A stretch of 64,000 bases of DNA from Streptomyces cellulosae. GTDB lineage: Bacteria; Actinomycetota; Actinomycetes; Streptomycetales; Streptomycetaceae. Within the stretch, counting starts at the first letter, position 1, and each line of letters opens with the position of its first letter. Of the stretch, positions 42,586 to 51,611 are shown piece after piece. Position numbers and translations under genes: made by a program. Under the pieces are notes generated by a model. It was not told the origin of the DNA. It saw nothing but the letters and a program-made list of their open reading frames with translations, and searched no databases. The DNA lies in the NCBI GenBank assembly GCA_014655195.1, contig BNBH01000006.1:152097-216096 (forward strand), written 5' to 3'.

Positions 42586-43989
42586 TCATTCGGACCGTCT
42601 TCCGCCTGCCGCCGCGGGCCGACGGCCGATGGCGGGGATGCGGGTGGTGAAGGTGGTGCCGTGGCCGGGCTCGCTGTCGGCGGTGAGGGTGCCGCCGTGG
42701 GCGGCGGCGAGTTCGGCGGCGACGGCCAGGCCGATGCCGGAGCCGTCGGCGCGGGTGTCCCGGCCGCGGAAGAAGCGGTCGAAGACCCGGGGCAGGTCCT
42801 CGGGCGGGACGCCGGGGCCGGTGTCGGTCACACGCACTTCGGCCCAGCCGTCCTTCTCGCACAGGGTGACCGTCACGGTGCCGCCCGGCGGAACGAACTT
42901 CAGGGCGTTGGTGAGCTGGTTGGTGACGATCTGCCGCAGCCGGACCGGGTCGCCGTCGACGCTCACGTCGTCCAGGTCGGTGTGCAGGACGAGTCCGGCC
43001 TCGGTGAACCGGTCGGCCAGGCCGGTGATGGTGTCCCGCAGGAGGGTGGTCAGGGACAGGGGTGTGCGTTCGAGGGTGAAGGCGGCCGCGTCCGCGGAGG
43101 CGAGGGCCTCCAGGTCGGCGATGAGCCGGCCGAGGCGCAGCGTTTCGTCGTGCAGGGAGGTGATGACCTTGCCGGTGGGTTCGCGGATGCCGTCCTGGAC
43201 GGCCTCGAGTTCGCTGCGCACGATGGCGAGCGGGGTGCGCAGTTCGTGGGCGACGTCGGCGGCGAAGGCGCGGCGCAGCTCGTCCTCCTTCTCCACGCGG
43301 TCGGCCATGGTGTTGAAGGCGGTGGCGAGCTGTCCGATCTCGTTGTCGGGGATGGTGGTCACCCGCCGGTCGCGCTGCCCAGCCGCCAAGTCCTCGGCGG
43401 CGCGGGTGAGTTCGGCGATCGGGGCGGTGGCCCGGCGGGCGGTGTACAGGCCGACGACGAGCGCGACCAGGCCCGCCGTGAGCCCTCCGGCGACCAGCAG
43501 TTGGTTGACGTCGGAGCGGAAGTCCCGGTCGACGGCGGGGATCTGGCCCTGCGGGACACGCACGTCCAGGGTGCCCACCCGCTCTCCGCCGACCGTGATC
43601 GGCAGCTCGCGCGGCGGGCCGAGGTCTCCGATGCCCATCATGTCCCGGTGCATGGCCAGGGTTGCCGCGTCCACCCGGGCGTCGGCGAGGGACCAGATGC
43701 GCTGCCCGGCCGGTCCGCGCAGCTCCGCCTCGGAGCCGGTCATGGTCACCGTCGGCGCGAGCTCGTTCAGCGACTCGGGCTTCCAGGCGTTGTCCTGCGT
43801 GTACTCGGCGGTGAACAGGGCGACCAGCTGCTGCTGGCGGACCTGCTGCTGCTTGGCCAGGTAGTCGTCGAAGCGCGCCCCGAAGGCGGCGTTGACCAGG
43901 ACCGCGGTCAGGGCGGCCGCGCCGATGCCCAGGAACGCGAAGGCCATCGCAAGGCGGCGGGCGAAACGGCCGCGCAGCAACTCACGCAT
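42586..43989 (-). CDS. Sensor histidine kinase of a CopS/BaeS-like two-component system
   Basis: 467 residues. Two membrane helices (LAMAFAFLGIGAAALTAVLV and LLVAGGLTAGLVALVVGLY) flank an extracytoplasmic sensor region (about 35-165) with an HRDMMGIGDLG segment rich in Met. HAMP (about 190-240), H-box FAADVAHELRTPLA, N-box VTNQLTNALKFV, and ATP-binding DTGPGVPPE and GSGIGLAV follow. It overlaps the response regulator gene by 8 nt. Membership of the copper cluster suggests periplasmic copper sensing. Confidence 0.85.
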   Translation of the reverse strand: MRELLRGRFARRLAMAFAFLGIGAAALTAVLVNAAFGARFDDYLAKQQQVRQQQLVALFTAEYTQDNAWKPESLNELAPTVTMTGSEAELRGPAGQRIWSLADARVDAATLAMHRDMMGIGDLGPPRELPITVGGERVGTLDVRVPQGQIPAVDRDFRSDVNQLLVAGGLTAGLVALVVGLYTARRATAPIAELTRAAEDLAAGQRDRRVTTIPDNEIGQLATAFNTMADRVEKEDELRRAFAADVAHELRTPLAIVRSELEAVQDGIREPTGKVITSLHDETLRLGRLIADLEALASADAAAFTLERTPLSLTTLLRDTITGLADRFTEAGLVLHTDLDDVSVDGDPVRLRQIVTNQLTNALKFVPPGGTVTVTLCEKDGWAEVRVTDTGPGVPPEDLPRVFDRFFRGRDTRADGSGIGLAVAAELAAAHGGTLTADSEPGHGTTFTTRIPAIGRRPAAAGGRRSE

Positions 43990-44692
43990 CTTTGTCCAGT
44001 CCCAGCTTGTAGCCGACGCCGGGCACGGTGACCACCACGGTCGAGGGCGGGGTGTCGCCGAGCTTGCGGCGCAGATTCTTCACATGCACATCAATGGTGC
44101 GCTCGTACGCCTCGAAGGTGTGACCTTGGACCCGGCCGACCAGCTCCATGCGGGTCCAGGCCCGGCCGGGGCGGGCGGCGAGGGCTGCGAGCAGGTCGAA
44201 CTCGGTGCGGGTGAGCTCCACCGGCTGGCCGTCGGCGTGCACTTCGCGGCGCTCGGCGTCGATCCGCAGCCGGCCGTCGCCGTAGGAGACGGCGGCCTCT
44301 TCCGCCTCGGCGCGTGGCCCGCGGGCGCGGCGCAGCACCGCCTCCACCCGGGCCACCAGCTCGCGCGGGCTGAACGGCTTGACCACGTAGTCGTCGGCGC
44401 CCAGCCGTAGGCCCATCACCCGGTCGTTCTCGCTCGCTTTGGCGGTGAGCATGACGATCGGCACGTCGCTGGTCTTGCGCAGCAGCCGGGCCACCTCCTC
44501 GCCGGGCAGGCCGGGCAGGCCCAGATCGAGGATGACCAGGTCGGGGTGGGCGGCGCGGGCGAGGTCGAGGGCCTGGCGGCCCTCGCTCGCCTCCTGCACG
44601 GTGTAGCCGTCGCGTTCGAGGTAGTCGCGGACGAGGGCGCGTAGTTTCGCCTCGTCGTCGACGACCAGCACGGTCGCGGAAGGAGTGGTCAC
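43982..44692 (-). CDS. OmpR/CopR-like response regulator
   Basis: 236 residues. Receiver domain with the acidic pocket VVDDE, phospho-acceptor Asp56 ([12 protein letters not shown]), Thr in VMLTAKA and Lys in YVVKPFSP; C-terminal winged helix ([28 protein letters not shown]). Partner of the kinase that follows. It overlaps the ATPase gene by 4 nt. Direct repeats of the CopR type at 47951 and 49744 are candidate binding sites. Confidence 0.88.
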   Translation of the reverse strand: MTTPSATVLVVDDEAKLRALVRDYLERDGYTVQEASEGRQALDLARAAHPDLVILDLGLPGLPGEEVARLLRKTSDVPIVMLTAKASENDRVMGLRLGADDYVVKPFSPRELVARVEAVLRRARGPRAEAEEAAVSYGDGRLRIDAERREVHADGQPVELTRTEFDLLAALAARPGRAWTRMELVGRVQGHTFEAYERTIDVHVKNLRRKLGDTPPSTVVVTVPGVGYKLGLDKDA

Positions 44693-47208
44693 GATGCGGC
44701 CGCCTCCAGGGTCTTGGCTGCCGCGGTCTGCCGGCTGGCCACGGGGAGCGTTTTCGGGGTGTAGGTGCGCAGCCGGTTGGCGTTGCCCACCACCGACAAC
44801 GAGGACAGGGCCATCGCGGCGGCGGCGATGATCGGGCTGAGCAGCCAGCCGGTGAGCGGGTAGAGGACACCGGCCGCGAGCGGGATGCCGGCGGTGTTGT
44901 AGACGAAGGCCAGGACCAGGTTCTGGCGGATGTTGCGCATGGTGGCCCGGCTCAAGGTTACGGCGGTGACGACCCCGGCCAGCGCCCCGGAGATCAGGGT
45001 GATGTCGGATGCCTCGATGGCGACATCAGTGCCGGTGCCGATGGCGAAGCCGACATCGGCCTGGGCGAGAGCCGGGGCGTCGTTGATACCGTCGCCGACC
45101 ATGCCGACCCGCCTGCCCTCCTCCTGCAGCCGCCGTATCTCGTCCGCCTTGTGCTCGGGCAGCACCTCGGCCAGAACCCGGTCGATGCCGACCTGACGGG
45201 CGATGGCCTCGGCGGTACGGGCGTTGTCACCGGTGATCATCACGACCTCGAGGCTGAAACGCTTCAGCTCGGCGATGGCCGCGGCCGAGTCCTCCTTGAC
45301 CGTGTCAGCGACCGCCACCACGCCCGCCAGCTGCCCGTCGACCGCCGCGAAGACGGGGGTCTTGCCCTCCGCGGCCAGCCGATCCGCCTCCGCCTGCAGG
45401 GCGGCGGTATCGGTGTCGGCCTCGGTGAGCAGGGCGGGCTTCCCCACCAGCAGGCGGCGCCCGTCAACGGTGGCGGTGATGCCCTTGCCGGTGACCGAGT
45501 CGAACTCGCTCACCTCGACCAGATCGATCCCGTGATCGGCGGCACCCTGCACGATCGCCTGGCCGAGGGGGTGCTCGGAGGAGTTCTCGGCCGAGGCGAC
45601 CAGGCGTACGAGCTCGTCCTCGGCGAAACCGTCGACGACCACCACGTCGGTCAGCGTTGGTCGGCCCTGGGTGATGGTGCCGGTCTTGTCCAGCACGATC
45701 GTGCCCAGCCGGTGCGCGGTCTCCAGGGCCTCGGCGGAGCGGATGAGGATGCCGTGCTGGGCACCCTTGCCGGTGCCCACCATGACCGACAGCGGGGTGG
45801 CCAGGCCCAGCGCGCAGGGGCAGGCGATGATCAGTACGGCCACGGCCGCCACCAGCCCCAGCGTCAGGGCTGGGTCGGGCCCGACCAGGTACCAGGTGGC
45901 GAACGAGGCGATGGCGATGAAGACCACGGCCGGGACGAAGTAGCTGGAGACAAGGTCCGCGACCCGCTGGATGGGCGCCTTGGACGCCTGCGCCTGCTGC
46001 ACGAACCGGATGATCTGCGCCAGCATCGTCTCGGCGCCGACCTTGGTCGCCTTCAGCCGGAACGCGCCGGTCTGGTTGACGGTGGCGCCCACGACCTCGT
46101 CCCCGACGGTCTTGGTCACCGGGATCGACTCCCCGGTCACCATGGACTCGTCCAGGGTCGAGCGGCCGTCGACGATGACGCCGTCCACCGGGACCTTCTC
46201 CCCGGGCCGGACCACGACCACGTCACCGGCCACGACCTCCTCGACCGGCACCTCCACCTCGGCACCGTTGCGCATGACGCGGGCGGTCTTGGCCCGCAGG
46301 CCCAGCAGTTCGCGGATCGCCTGCCCGGTGCCCGCCTTGGCCTTCGCCTCGAACAGCCGGCCCAGCAGGATCAGGGTCAGGATCACCCCGACCGCCTCGT
46401 CGTAGACCTCGCGCACGTCGGCAGGGAAAAGGCCCGGTACGACCGTGACGAGCAGGCTGTAGCCATAGGCCGCGCAGGTGCCCAGCGTGATCAGCGTGTT
46501 CATCTCGGCACCGCGGTTGCGCACCGCCCGCCACCCCGTCGTGTGGATCGGCCAGCCGGTGTAGAACATCACCGGCGTGATCAGCGCGAGCTGGAACCAC
46601 CGGTTGAGCAGCAGGTCCGGCACGTCCACGCCGAAGAACTCGTGCAGCATGACGGCCAGCGCGACCGGGGCGGACAGCACCGCACCCACCAGCACCCGCC
46701 GGGACAGATCCCTGATCTCAGCCTGCCGTTCCGCGGCCTCGGCCTCCCCGGTGTCGACCTCGCCCGGCACGGCGGCGGACGCGCCAGGTGCCTCCTCCGC
46801 AGCGGCCGATGATGCAGCCTCCCCGTGCCCGTCGCCGGGCTCGACCAGCACCGTGCCGTGCACCATGTTCATCCCGCACGCGAACCCGAACCGGCCCGCC
46901 CTGTCAGGTGTGAACTCCACCGTGGCCTTGCCGAACGCCGGCAGCGCCTTGGCGAGAGCGAAGTCCGGGAAGACCACGCGGGAGGTGCACTCCCCGCTCT
47001 CCTGCCGGTCGAAGACCAGCCGGACGGGCACGCCCTGACGGACCCGGATCAGGTCCGGGGAGTAGCCGCCCTTCACGGTGATGCCGATCTCCTGGGTGCC
47101 GCCCCGCAGTTCGGCCAGCCGTGTCTGCCTCGGGCCGAAGAAGAACCAGGCGAGCAGCGCGATCAGCCCTGCGGCTCCGGCGAGAACCACGATCTGGTCC
47201 GCGTTCAT
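44689..47208 (-). CDS. Copper P1B ATPase with N-terminal cupredoxin domain
   Basis: 839 residues from ATG 47208 (GGAGGG upstream). A first membrane helix ([19 protein letters not shown]), then a cupredoxin domain (about 37-122) with [13 protein letters not shown] and [12 protein letters not shown], then the P-type core: TGES, CPC at 463-465, [14 protein letters not shown] and [12 protein letters not shown]. The cupredoxin replaces the cytosolic HMA domains and would sit outside, an unusual head for an export pump. HMA chaperone and CsoR-type regulator lie upstream in the same operon. Confidence 0.9.
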   Translation of the reverse strand: MNADQIVVLAGAAGLIALLAWFFFGPRQTRLAELRGGTQEIGITVKGGYSPDLIRVRQGVPVRLVFDRQESGECTSRVVFPDFALAKALPAFGKATVEFTPDRAGRFGFACGMNMVHGTVLVEPGDGHGEAASSAAAEEAPGASAAVPGEVDTGEAEAAERQAEIRDLSRRVLVGAVLSAPVALAVMLHEFFGVDVPDLLLNRWFQLALITPVMFYTGWPIHTTGWRAVRNRGAEMNTLITLGTCAAYGYSLLVTVVPGLFPADVREVYDEAVGVILTLILLGRLFEAKAKAGTGQAIRELLGLRAKTARVMRNGAEVEVPVEEVVAGDVVVVRPGEKVPVDGVIVDGRSTLDESMVTGESIPVTKTVGDEVVGATVNQTGAFRLKATKVGAETMLAQIIRFVQQAQASKAPIQRVADLVSSYFVPAVVFIAIASFATWYLVGPDPALTLGLVAAVAVLIIACPCALGLATPLSVMVGTGKGAQHGILIRSAEALETAHRLGTIVLDKTGTITQGRPTLTDVVVVDGFAEDELVRLVASAENSSEHPLGQAIVQGAADHGIDLVEVSEFDSVTGKGITATVDGRRLLVGKPALLTEADTDTAALQAEADRLAAEGKTPVFAAVDGQLAGVVAVADTVKEDSAAAIAELKRFSLEVVMITGDNARTAEAIARQVGIDRVLAEVLPEHKADEIRRLQEEGRRVGMVGDGINDAPALAQADVGFAIGTGTDVAIEASDITLISGALAGVVTAVTLSRATMRNIRQNLVLAFVYNTAGIPLAAGVLYPLTGWLLSPIIAAAAMALSSLSVVGNANRLRTYTPKTLPVASRQTAAAKTLEAAAS

Positions 47209-47438
47209 GACGCCCTCCACATGGCCGCGTACCCGCTGATCTCGTAGCCCCTCTCCTCGACCGCGGCCACGATCCGGGGCAGGGCCGCCGACGCGCCGTA
47301 GGCCACGTCCACCGTCCGGGCCTCGGCGTCCACCTGCGCGGCCGACACGCCGGTCACCGCGCCGACCGCGCTGCCGATGGCCTGCCGGCAGTCCCCGCAG
47401 GAGATCCCGGAAACAGCCAGAGTGATCACTTGGGACAT
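47205..47438 (-). CDS. HMA-domain metallochaperone
   Basis: 77 residues from ATG 47438 (ribosome site AAGGAG). One HMA fold with [15 protein letters not shown] (Cys14, Cys17) and a typical ERGYEISGY end. The Cys motif is SCGDC, not the common TCxxC. Probable Cu(I) donor to the ATPase that follows with a 4-nt overlap. Confidence 0.85.
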   Translation of the reverse strand: MSQVITLAVSGISCGDCRQAIGSAVGAVTGVSAAQVDAEARTVDVAYGASAALPRIVAAVEERGYEISGYAAMWRAS

Positions 47439-47470
47439 GACGCCCACTCCTTCCTTCGCCCCAGCGCCGG

Positions 47471-47767
47471 TCAGCGGTGCCGGAACAGCACCTTCATGAG
47501 CTCGTCGTAGATGAGCGGGTCGTCACTCTTGATCGCGTCAGTGACACACCGCTCCAGGTAGTTCCGCATCACCTGACGGGACACTCCGTCCAGGGCCTTG
47601 CGCACAGATTCGATCTGGTCCAGGACGTCGACGCAGTACCGGCCCTCCCGGATCATCCGGGAGACGCCCTGCACCTGGCCGTTGATCTTGGCCAGCCGCA
47701 CCACCGCGTCGTCCACGACCTCCGGGGCGAGGAACTGTTTGTCCTGCTGAGTGCCTTGGTTCGCCAT
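47471..47767 (-). CDS. csoR: CsoR-family repressor with Tyr in place of the metal-binding His
   Basis: 98 residues. Four-helix DUF156 fold: [20 protein letters not shown], then Cys45, and [14 protein letters not shown] with Cys74. Canonical CsoR proteins bind Cu(I) through Cys-His-Cys at 36, 61 and 65; the spacing here (45, 70, 74) is identical but position 70 is Tyr. It may use other ligands or sense persulfides like CstR, which also lacks the His; a sulfur operon lies nearby. The operator at 47800-47816 is of the CsoR type, so it should repress this copper operon. Confidence 0.85.
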   Translation of the reverse strand: MANQGTQQDKQFLAPEVVDDAVVRLAKINGQVQGVSRMIREGRYCVDVLDQIESVRKALDGVSRQVMRNYLERCVTDAIKSDDPLIYDELMKVLFRHR

Positions 47768-47799
47768 GCCGAACCTCCCATCTGCCAGCGAAGCTACGC

Positions 47800-47816
47800 C
47801 TACCCCCTAGGGGTAG
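47800..47816. promoter_or_regulatory. CsoR-type operator
   Basis: CTACCCCCTAGGGGTAG: 7-bp perfect arms around 3 bp, 33 bp before the csoR-like start. Matches the GC-tract palindromes (TACCC...GGGTA) bound by actinobacterial CsoR/RicR proteins. Confidence 0.8.
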
Positions 47817-47950
47817 CAAATGCCTCTTCTTGTGCGAAACGGGCGGCCTGGATCGGTGTCGTGCCCGTGTTCGTGCAGGTGGGAGTGGGGACGCGCCCGC
47901 GAGACGGGGGACTCCGGCCCGCGCGAGGGCACAGAGCCCCCACATCGGCG

Positions 47951-47983
47951 CTTCATGGCCCCTTCACACCCCGTGCCTAGCGT
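47951..47983 (+). promoter_or_regulatory. Direct-repeat promoter, CopR-like, for the gene at 48023
   Basis: CTTCA at 47951 and 47962 (11-bp period) with a -10-like TAGCGT at 47978-47983. In reverse this reads TGAAG-N6-TGAAG, the kind of repeat reported for CopR of Corynebacterium. The same arrangement and spacing recur at 49744-49776. Confidence 0.5.
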
Positions 47984-48022
47984 CAATGACGCAAAAGCCC
48001 CGCTTGGGACAAGGAGCGAAAC

Positions 48023-48352
48023 ATGATCAAGCGCAGGACCATCGGCCTCGCCGCCGCGACCGTCGTGCTCGGCGGCCTCGGCGCGTACGGCGCCACCGCG
48101 TTCGCCGCGGACCCGTCGCCCAGCCCCAAGCCTTCCAGCACGCAGACCGCCGAGTCGGGGCGCCATGAGGACAGCACCCACGACAGGGAAGCGATGATCC
48201 GCCACTGCACGGATCAACTGCCGGCCGCCGACCGCGAGAAGGCACGGCAGCAGATGGAGCGGATGATGTCCGACGGCATGATGTCCAGCTCCATGACGGG
48301 CGATTCCATGATGGGCGGCACCTCGCAGGACGGACACCACGGCATGGGCTGA
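48023..48352 (+). CDS. Small secreted Met/His-rich protein
   Basis: 109 residues. Clear signal peptide ending TAFAADPSP, then a helix with MIRHCTDQLPAADREKARQQ, and a tail of Met motifs (MERMMSDGMMSSSMTG, MMGG, HHGMG). Probable extracytoplasmic copper-binding protein. It is divergent from the csoR operon and preceded by a CopR-like direct repeat. A strong hairpin follows the stop. Confidence 0.65.
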   Translation: MIKRRTIGLAAATVVLGGLGAYGATAFAADPSPSPKPSSTQTAESGRHEDSTHDREAMIRHCTDQLPAADREKARQQMERMMSDGMMSSSMTGDSMMGGTSQDGHHGMG

Positions 48353-48370
48353 CCCGCCCCACGCACAGCA

Positions 48371-48392
48371 GGCCGCCGCATCTGCGGCGGCC
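48371..48392 (+). terminator. GC-rich hairpin after the Met/His-rich gene
   Basis: GGCCGCCGC-ATCT-GCGGCGGCC, a perfect 9-bp stem with 4-nt loop, 18 bp after the stop at 48352. No U-tract follows, as is common for streptomycete terminators. Confidence 0.6.
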
Positions 48393-48502
48393 CTCCTCGA
48401 CGCCGGACCGGCCTGGGTGTCACGGGACCGGCCCGCCCTTCGCGCCAGGAGGCGCACCCCACCCGCAGCCGTTCACCCCCCACCCGAAACTGATGTGACC
48501 TG

Positions 48503-49480
48503 ATGAACCTCGCCTCTCTGCCGAGCCCGTCCAGCCCGTATCTGAACCTCGGCCAGCTCATGATCCACTGGTACGCGGTCATGGTGATCCTCGGTGTCCT
48601 CGCCGCGGTCGCGATCGGCCAGCGGCGCTGGAGCGCCCGCGGCGGCGCTGCGGGCACCGTCCTCGATGTCACGATGGTCGCCGTGCCGTTCGGCATCATC
48701 GGCGGCCGCCTCTACCACGTGATCACCAGCTGGCAGCTGTACTTCGGCGAAGGCCGCAACCCCGTCGAGGCGCTGTACGTGTGGCAGGGCGGCCTCGGCG
48801 TGTGGGGCGCCATCGCGGGCGGGGCGCTGGGCGCCTGGATCGCGGCCCGGCGGCGCGGCCTCGACTTCGCCGCCCTCGCCGACGCGGTGGCGCCCGCCGT
48901 CCTGGTCGGCCAGGCCATCGGCCGGATCGGCTGCTGGTTCAACCAGGAGCTGTACGGCCGCCCGACCGCTCTGCCCTGGGGGCTCGAAATCGACCCGGCC
49001 AACCGCCCGGCCGCCACCCCGGAGGCCGCCACCTACCACCCGACCTTCGCCTACGAGGCCACCTGGAACCTGGCCGCGGCCGCGGTGGTCGTCTGGGCCG
49101 AACGGCGCTTCCGCCTCCACCGCGGCCGGGTCTTCGCCCTCTACGTCGCCGCCTACACCGCGGGCCGCGGCTGGATCGAGACGCTGCGTGTCGACCCGGC
49201 CAACCACATCCTGGGCCTGCGGTTGAACGTGTGGACCAGCCTGCTGCTGTTCACCGCCGCCATCGTCTTCCTCTGCCTGCGCCGTCCCGCACGGCCGGCC
49301 GTCGCGGACGGCGACGGGGCAGCCGCGTCCACCAGCGCGCCCGCCCGTCCCGAGGCGGTGCACCTCGCCGAGCGGACCGCGACGCCCCGGCCGGGCACGG
49401 AAGGGGCCCCACCGCTCCCGGGGATCCACGCCAGGGACCGCCTCGACAAGACCAGCACCGCTGCGGGGAAGGACCGATGA
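48503..49480 (+). CDS. lgt: Prolipoprotein diacylglyceryl transferase
   Basis: 325 residues, about seven membrane segments. LMIHWYAVMVILG has the conserved Tyr, GRIGCWFNQELYGR is the Lgt signature and AYTAGRGWIETLRVDP the C-terminal Arg block. Lgt transfers diacylglycerol to the lipobox Cys. At residue 144 a Cys stands where the signature has Asn (GRxGN), a residue reported essential in E. coli Lgt; the rest is intact. A hydrophilic C-terminal tail is usual in actinomycetes. Overlaps the next gene by ATGA. Confidence 0.88.
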   Translation: MNLASLPSPSSPYLNLGQLMIHWYAVMVILGVLAAVAIGQRRWSARGGAAGTVLDVTMVAVPFGIIGGRLYHVITSWQLYFGEGRNPVEALYVWQGGLGVWGAIAGGALGAWIAARRRGLDFAALADAVAPAVLVGQAIGRIGCWFNQELYGRPTALPWGLEIDPANRPAATPEAATYHPTFAYEATWNLAAAAVVVWAERRFRLHRGRVFALYVAAYTAGRGWIETLRVDPANHILGLRLNVWTSLLLFTAAIVFLCLRRPARPAVADGDGAAASTSAPARPEAVHLAERTATPRPGTEGAPPLPGIHARDRLDKTSTAAGKDR

Positions 49481-49698
49481 AGGGACGAAGTCACCGGCTG
49501 CGCGGGATCCGCGGCGCGGGCACCTCCCGGGACAGGGTGCTGCTCTACACGCTCGTCCCGCTCGGGATGTTCCTGTTCGCGCTCGGAGTCGTCGGAGCCC
49601 GCACCGGGCTCACGCTGCTGCCGTTCGACCCTCACCACATCGGCCTCCAGATCGGCGGCCTGGTGGTCGCCTTCATCGGGCTGCGCCACTGGCAGTAG
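49477..49698 (+). CDS. Small two-helix membrane protein
   Basis: 73 residues, coupled to lgt by ATGA. A basic N-terminus (MKGRSHRLRGIRGAG) and two hydrophobic segments (LLYTLVPLGMFLFALGVVGA and IGLQIGGLVVAFIGLRHW). No family recognised. Co-translation suggests a role linked to Lgt or membrane anchoring. Confidence 0.6.
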   Translation: MKGRSHRLRGIRGAGTSRDRVLLYTLVPLGMFLFALGVVGARTGLTLLPFDPHHIGLQIGGLVVAFIGLRHWQ

Positions 49699-49743
49699 CC
49701 CGCAGCCCCGCCGGGCGGGATGCACATCGGCCGCCTATCGCGA

Positions 49744-49776
49744 GCTCATCGATCCTTCACAGCCCGAACCTAGTCT
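49744..49776 (+). promoter_or_regulatory. Direct-repeat promoter, CopR-like, for the gene at 49841
   Basis: GCTCA (49744) and CTTCA (49755), 11 bp apart, then CCTAG 14 bp after the second repeat, giving a -10 TAGTCT (49771-49776). Identical spacing to the site at 47951-47983. Confidence 0.45.
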
Positions 49777-49840
49777 TCCGGACATGGGCACCACCCGGTG
49801 CCCGATCCGGACCAGCACGCAATCCCCCGGAGTGATCCCC

Positions 49841-50221
49841 ATGTGCCTGAACAAGAAGGCCGTCATCGGCCTCAGCGCCGTCGCCGCCGCAGTGCTCCTA
49901 CTCAAGCCAGGCTGGTTCCTGGCGGCCCTGCCGCTTCTGCTCCTCGCCCTGTGCCCGCTGAGCATGATCTTCATGATGCGCGGGATGAAGGGCGGCCAGA
50001 GCAGGGGCCAGGCCGGCAGCGCGTACGGCACGGGAGGCAAGACTCACACGACCGGCACGGCCTCCACCGGAGGGACGCACCTGGACAAGCAGATCAGCGC
50101 CCTGCAGGCCGAACTGCGTGACCTCAAGGCCGCCGAGGCCCGGCGGGACGGCGTCACGGCCGCCGAGGCCGCGGAGAGCGTCAACCTCGGCAAGAACACC
50201 GGCCCCGACGCCCGCGCCTGA
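49841..50221 (+). CDS. Small membrane protein, DUF2933-like
   Basis: 126 residues from ATG 49841 (GGAG 8 nt upstream; an in-frame ATG at 49784 is less likely). MCLNKKAVIGLSAVAAAVLL continues into two hydrophobic segments with LLALCPLSMIFMMRGMKGG, then a Gly/Thr linker and a short coiled coil (HLDKQISALQAELRDLKAAE). The helix-Cys/Met-coiled-coil plan is shared with the proteins at 30419, 30664 and 51348. Likely membrane-associated metal protein; function unknown. Confidence 0.6.
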   Translation: MCLNKKAVIGLSAVAAAVLLLKPGWFLAALPLLLLALCPLSMIFMMRGMKGGQSRGQAGSAYGTGGKTHTTGTASTGGTHLDKQISALQAELRDLKAAEARRDGVTAAEAAESVNLGKNTGPDARA

Positions 50222-50268
50222 CCCCTGCCCGCGGCGTCGAGGACGCGACGATGGAGGAGGTGAGGCAC

Positions 50269-50571
50269 ATGCCGAACGCCACGGCGCGGTGCGATGACAT
50301 CCGTGAGTCGCTCGGGGCGTACGTACTCGGGGCGCTGGAGTGCGAGGAGCTACCGCCGATCCGGGCTCACCTCGCCCACTGCCCCGCGTGCCGGTCCGAA
50401 CGCGATGACCTTGCCGACGTGGCCAGGCTGCTGCGCGACGCTCTGCCATCGCTGGCCGCGACAGCCGGTCCACGCCCCCGCATCCTCCGCCCGTACAGCC
50501 CCTTCGCCCCGCCCGGGAGCCGGGCCGCCGCTCCACCGAGGCAGATGTCACCGAGGAAGGAAGTCCCGTGA
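50269..50571 (+). CDS. Zinc-finger (zf-HC2) anti-sigma-like protein
   Basis: 100 residues from ATG 50269 (GGAGGAGGTGAGG upstream). CDDIRESLGAYVLGALE and then HLAHCPACRSE, the HxxxCxxC zinc site of ZAS-type anti-sigma factors. There is no transmembrane segment, and no sigma factor gene lies in the window. The Pro/Arg-rich C-terminus is unstructured. It may control a chromosomal ECF sigma factor in response to thiol oxidation or metals (inference). Overlaps the next gene (GTGA). Confidence 0.7.
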   Translation: MPNATARCDDIRESLGAYVLGALECEELPPIRAHLAHCPACRSERDDLADVARLLRDALPSLAATAGPRPRILRPYSPFAPPGSRAAAPPRQMSPRKEVP

Positions 50572-51311
50572 ACGACCAATACGGCTACGGACTGTGGCCC
50601 CTGGTGGTCATCAACACGCTGGTGCTGGTGATCTTCGCGGCGAGCTTCTTCCACCCGAAAACCGGCCGGGACTGGAAGGCACTGGGCGGCTTCTCCGCCT
50701 TCGCCGTGGCCCTGTTCACCGAGATGTACGGCTTCCCGCTGACCATCTACCTGCTGGCCGGACCGCTGGGCAACTGGTTCCCCAACCTCGGCTACAGCCA
50801 CGCCCAGGGCCATCTGTGGAACGACCTGATCGGCTGGACGGGCGACCCGCACCTCAGCCCCTTCCACCTCGCCGCCTACGCGCTGATCATCGTGGGCTTC
50901 GTGCTCATCGCCGCCGGGTGGCGGCACCTGCACGCCGCCGCGCGGCTGGGCCGGCTGGCCACCTCGGGCCCGTACCGTCACGTCCGGCACCCGCAGTACG
51001 CTGGATTCCTCGCCATCATGGCCGGGTTCCTGCTGATGTGGCCCACCCTGCCGACGCTGGTGATGTTCCCCGTGCTGGTCTGGATCTACCACCGTCTGGC
51101 GATCCGCGAGGAGGCGGAGGTCGCCGCCCGCTTCGGCGCGATCTGGGAGGAGTACGCGGACAGCACGCCCCGCTTCCTGCCGTCCCCCCGACGGCACACG
51201 GCCGCCGCCCACCCGGCACCCGTGGTCAAGCGCGCATCCGGTCAGGGCTCGTCCGATGCCCGCCGCCGGCCACCGCGCCCGGTCGAACGATCGCGGGCCG
51301 ACGGCCGCTGA
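50568..51311 (+). CDS. Isoprenylcysteine methyltransferase-like membrane protein (second copy)
   Basis: 247 residues from GTG 50568. About six membrane helices; GPYRHVRHPQYAGFLAIMAG and REEAEVAARFGAIWEEYADS are the ICMT/PEMT signatures (HxxRHPxY, EE...FG..Y..Y). It is longer than the copy at 25687 and has an Arg-rich tail. The bacterial substrate is unknown. Coupled to the anti-sigma-like gene. Confidence 0.78.
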   Translation: MNDQYGYGLWPLVVINTLVLVIFAASFFHPKTGRDWKALGGFSAFAVALFTEMYGFPLTIYLLAGPLGNWFPNLGYSHAQGHLWNDLIGWTGDPHLSPFHLAAYALIIVGFVLIAAGWRHLHAAARLGRLATSGPYRHVRHPQYAGFLAIMAGFLLMWPTLPTLVMFPVLVWIYHRLAIREEAEVAARFGAIWEEYADSTPRFLPSPRRHTAAAHPAPVVKRASGQGSSDARRRPPRPVERSRADGR

Positions 51312-51347
51312 GCACATCCCCCCGGCCATCGTTGGAAGGAGTCGACG

Positions 51348-51611
51348 ATGTCGTCCGAGACTCTCGCCCTCGTCCTGCTGCTCCTGGCCTGCCCCGTCGG
51401 AATGTGCCTGATGATGTGGCTCATGGGCCGACACCAGCGCCAGAACCAGGCGCAGCACCAGCCCAAGCATCCGTCCGGCACCCCTGTTGATCCGGACGCG
51501 AAGGCCGCCGAGATCACCCGCCTGCAGGCAGAAGTCGACCAGCTCAAGGCCGCCCAACGCGACTCCGCACAAGGCGATGCGCAGGGCCGCCCTCCGCGGT
51601 CAGAAGCCTGA
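51348..51611 (+). CDS. Small membrane protein, CPVGM family (paralogue of 30419)
   Basis: 87 residues. LALVLLLLACPVGMCLMMWL is nearly the same helix as in the protein at 30419, followed by a Gln/His linker and coiled coil (AAEITRLQAEVDQLKAAQRD). Starts after GGAAGGAG. Function unknown; conserved Cys and Met in the helix suggest metal handling. Confidence 0.65.
   Translation: MSSETLALVLLLLACPVGMCLMMWLMGRHQRQNQAQHQPKHPSGTPVDPDAKAAEITRLQAEVDQLKAAQRDSAQGDAQGRPPRSEA

Noticed and set aside
47980..47992. Short inverted repeat GCGTC-AAT-GACGC before the gene at 48023
   Set aside because: Arms of only 5 bp in GC-rich DNA are expected by chance; overlaps the likely transcription start without other support.
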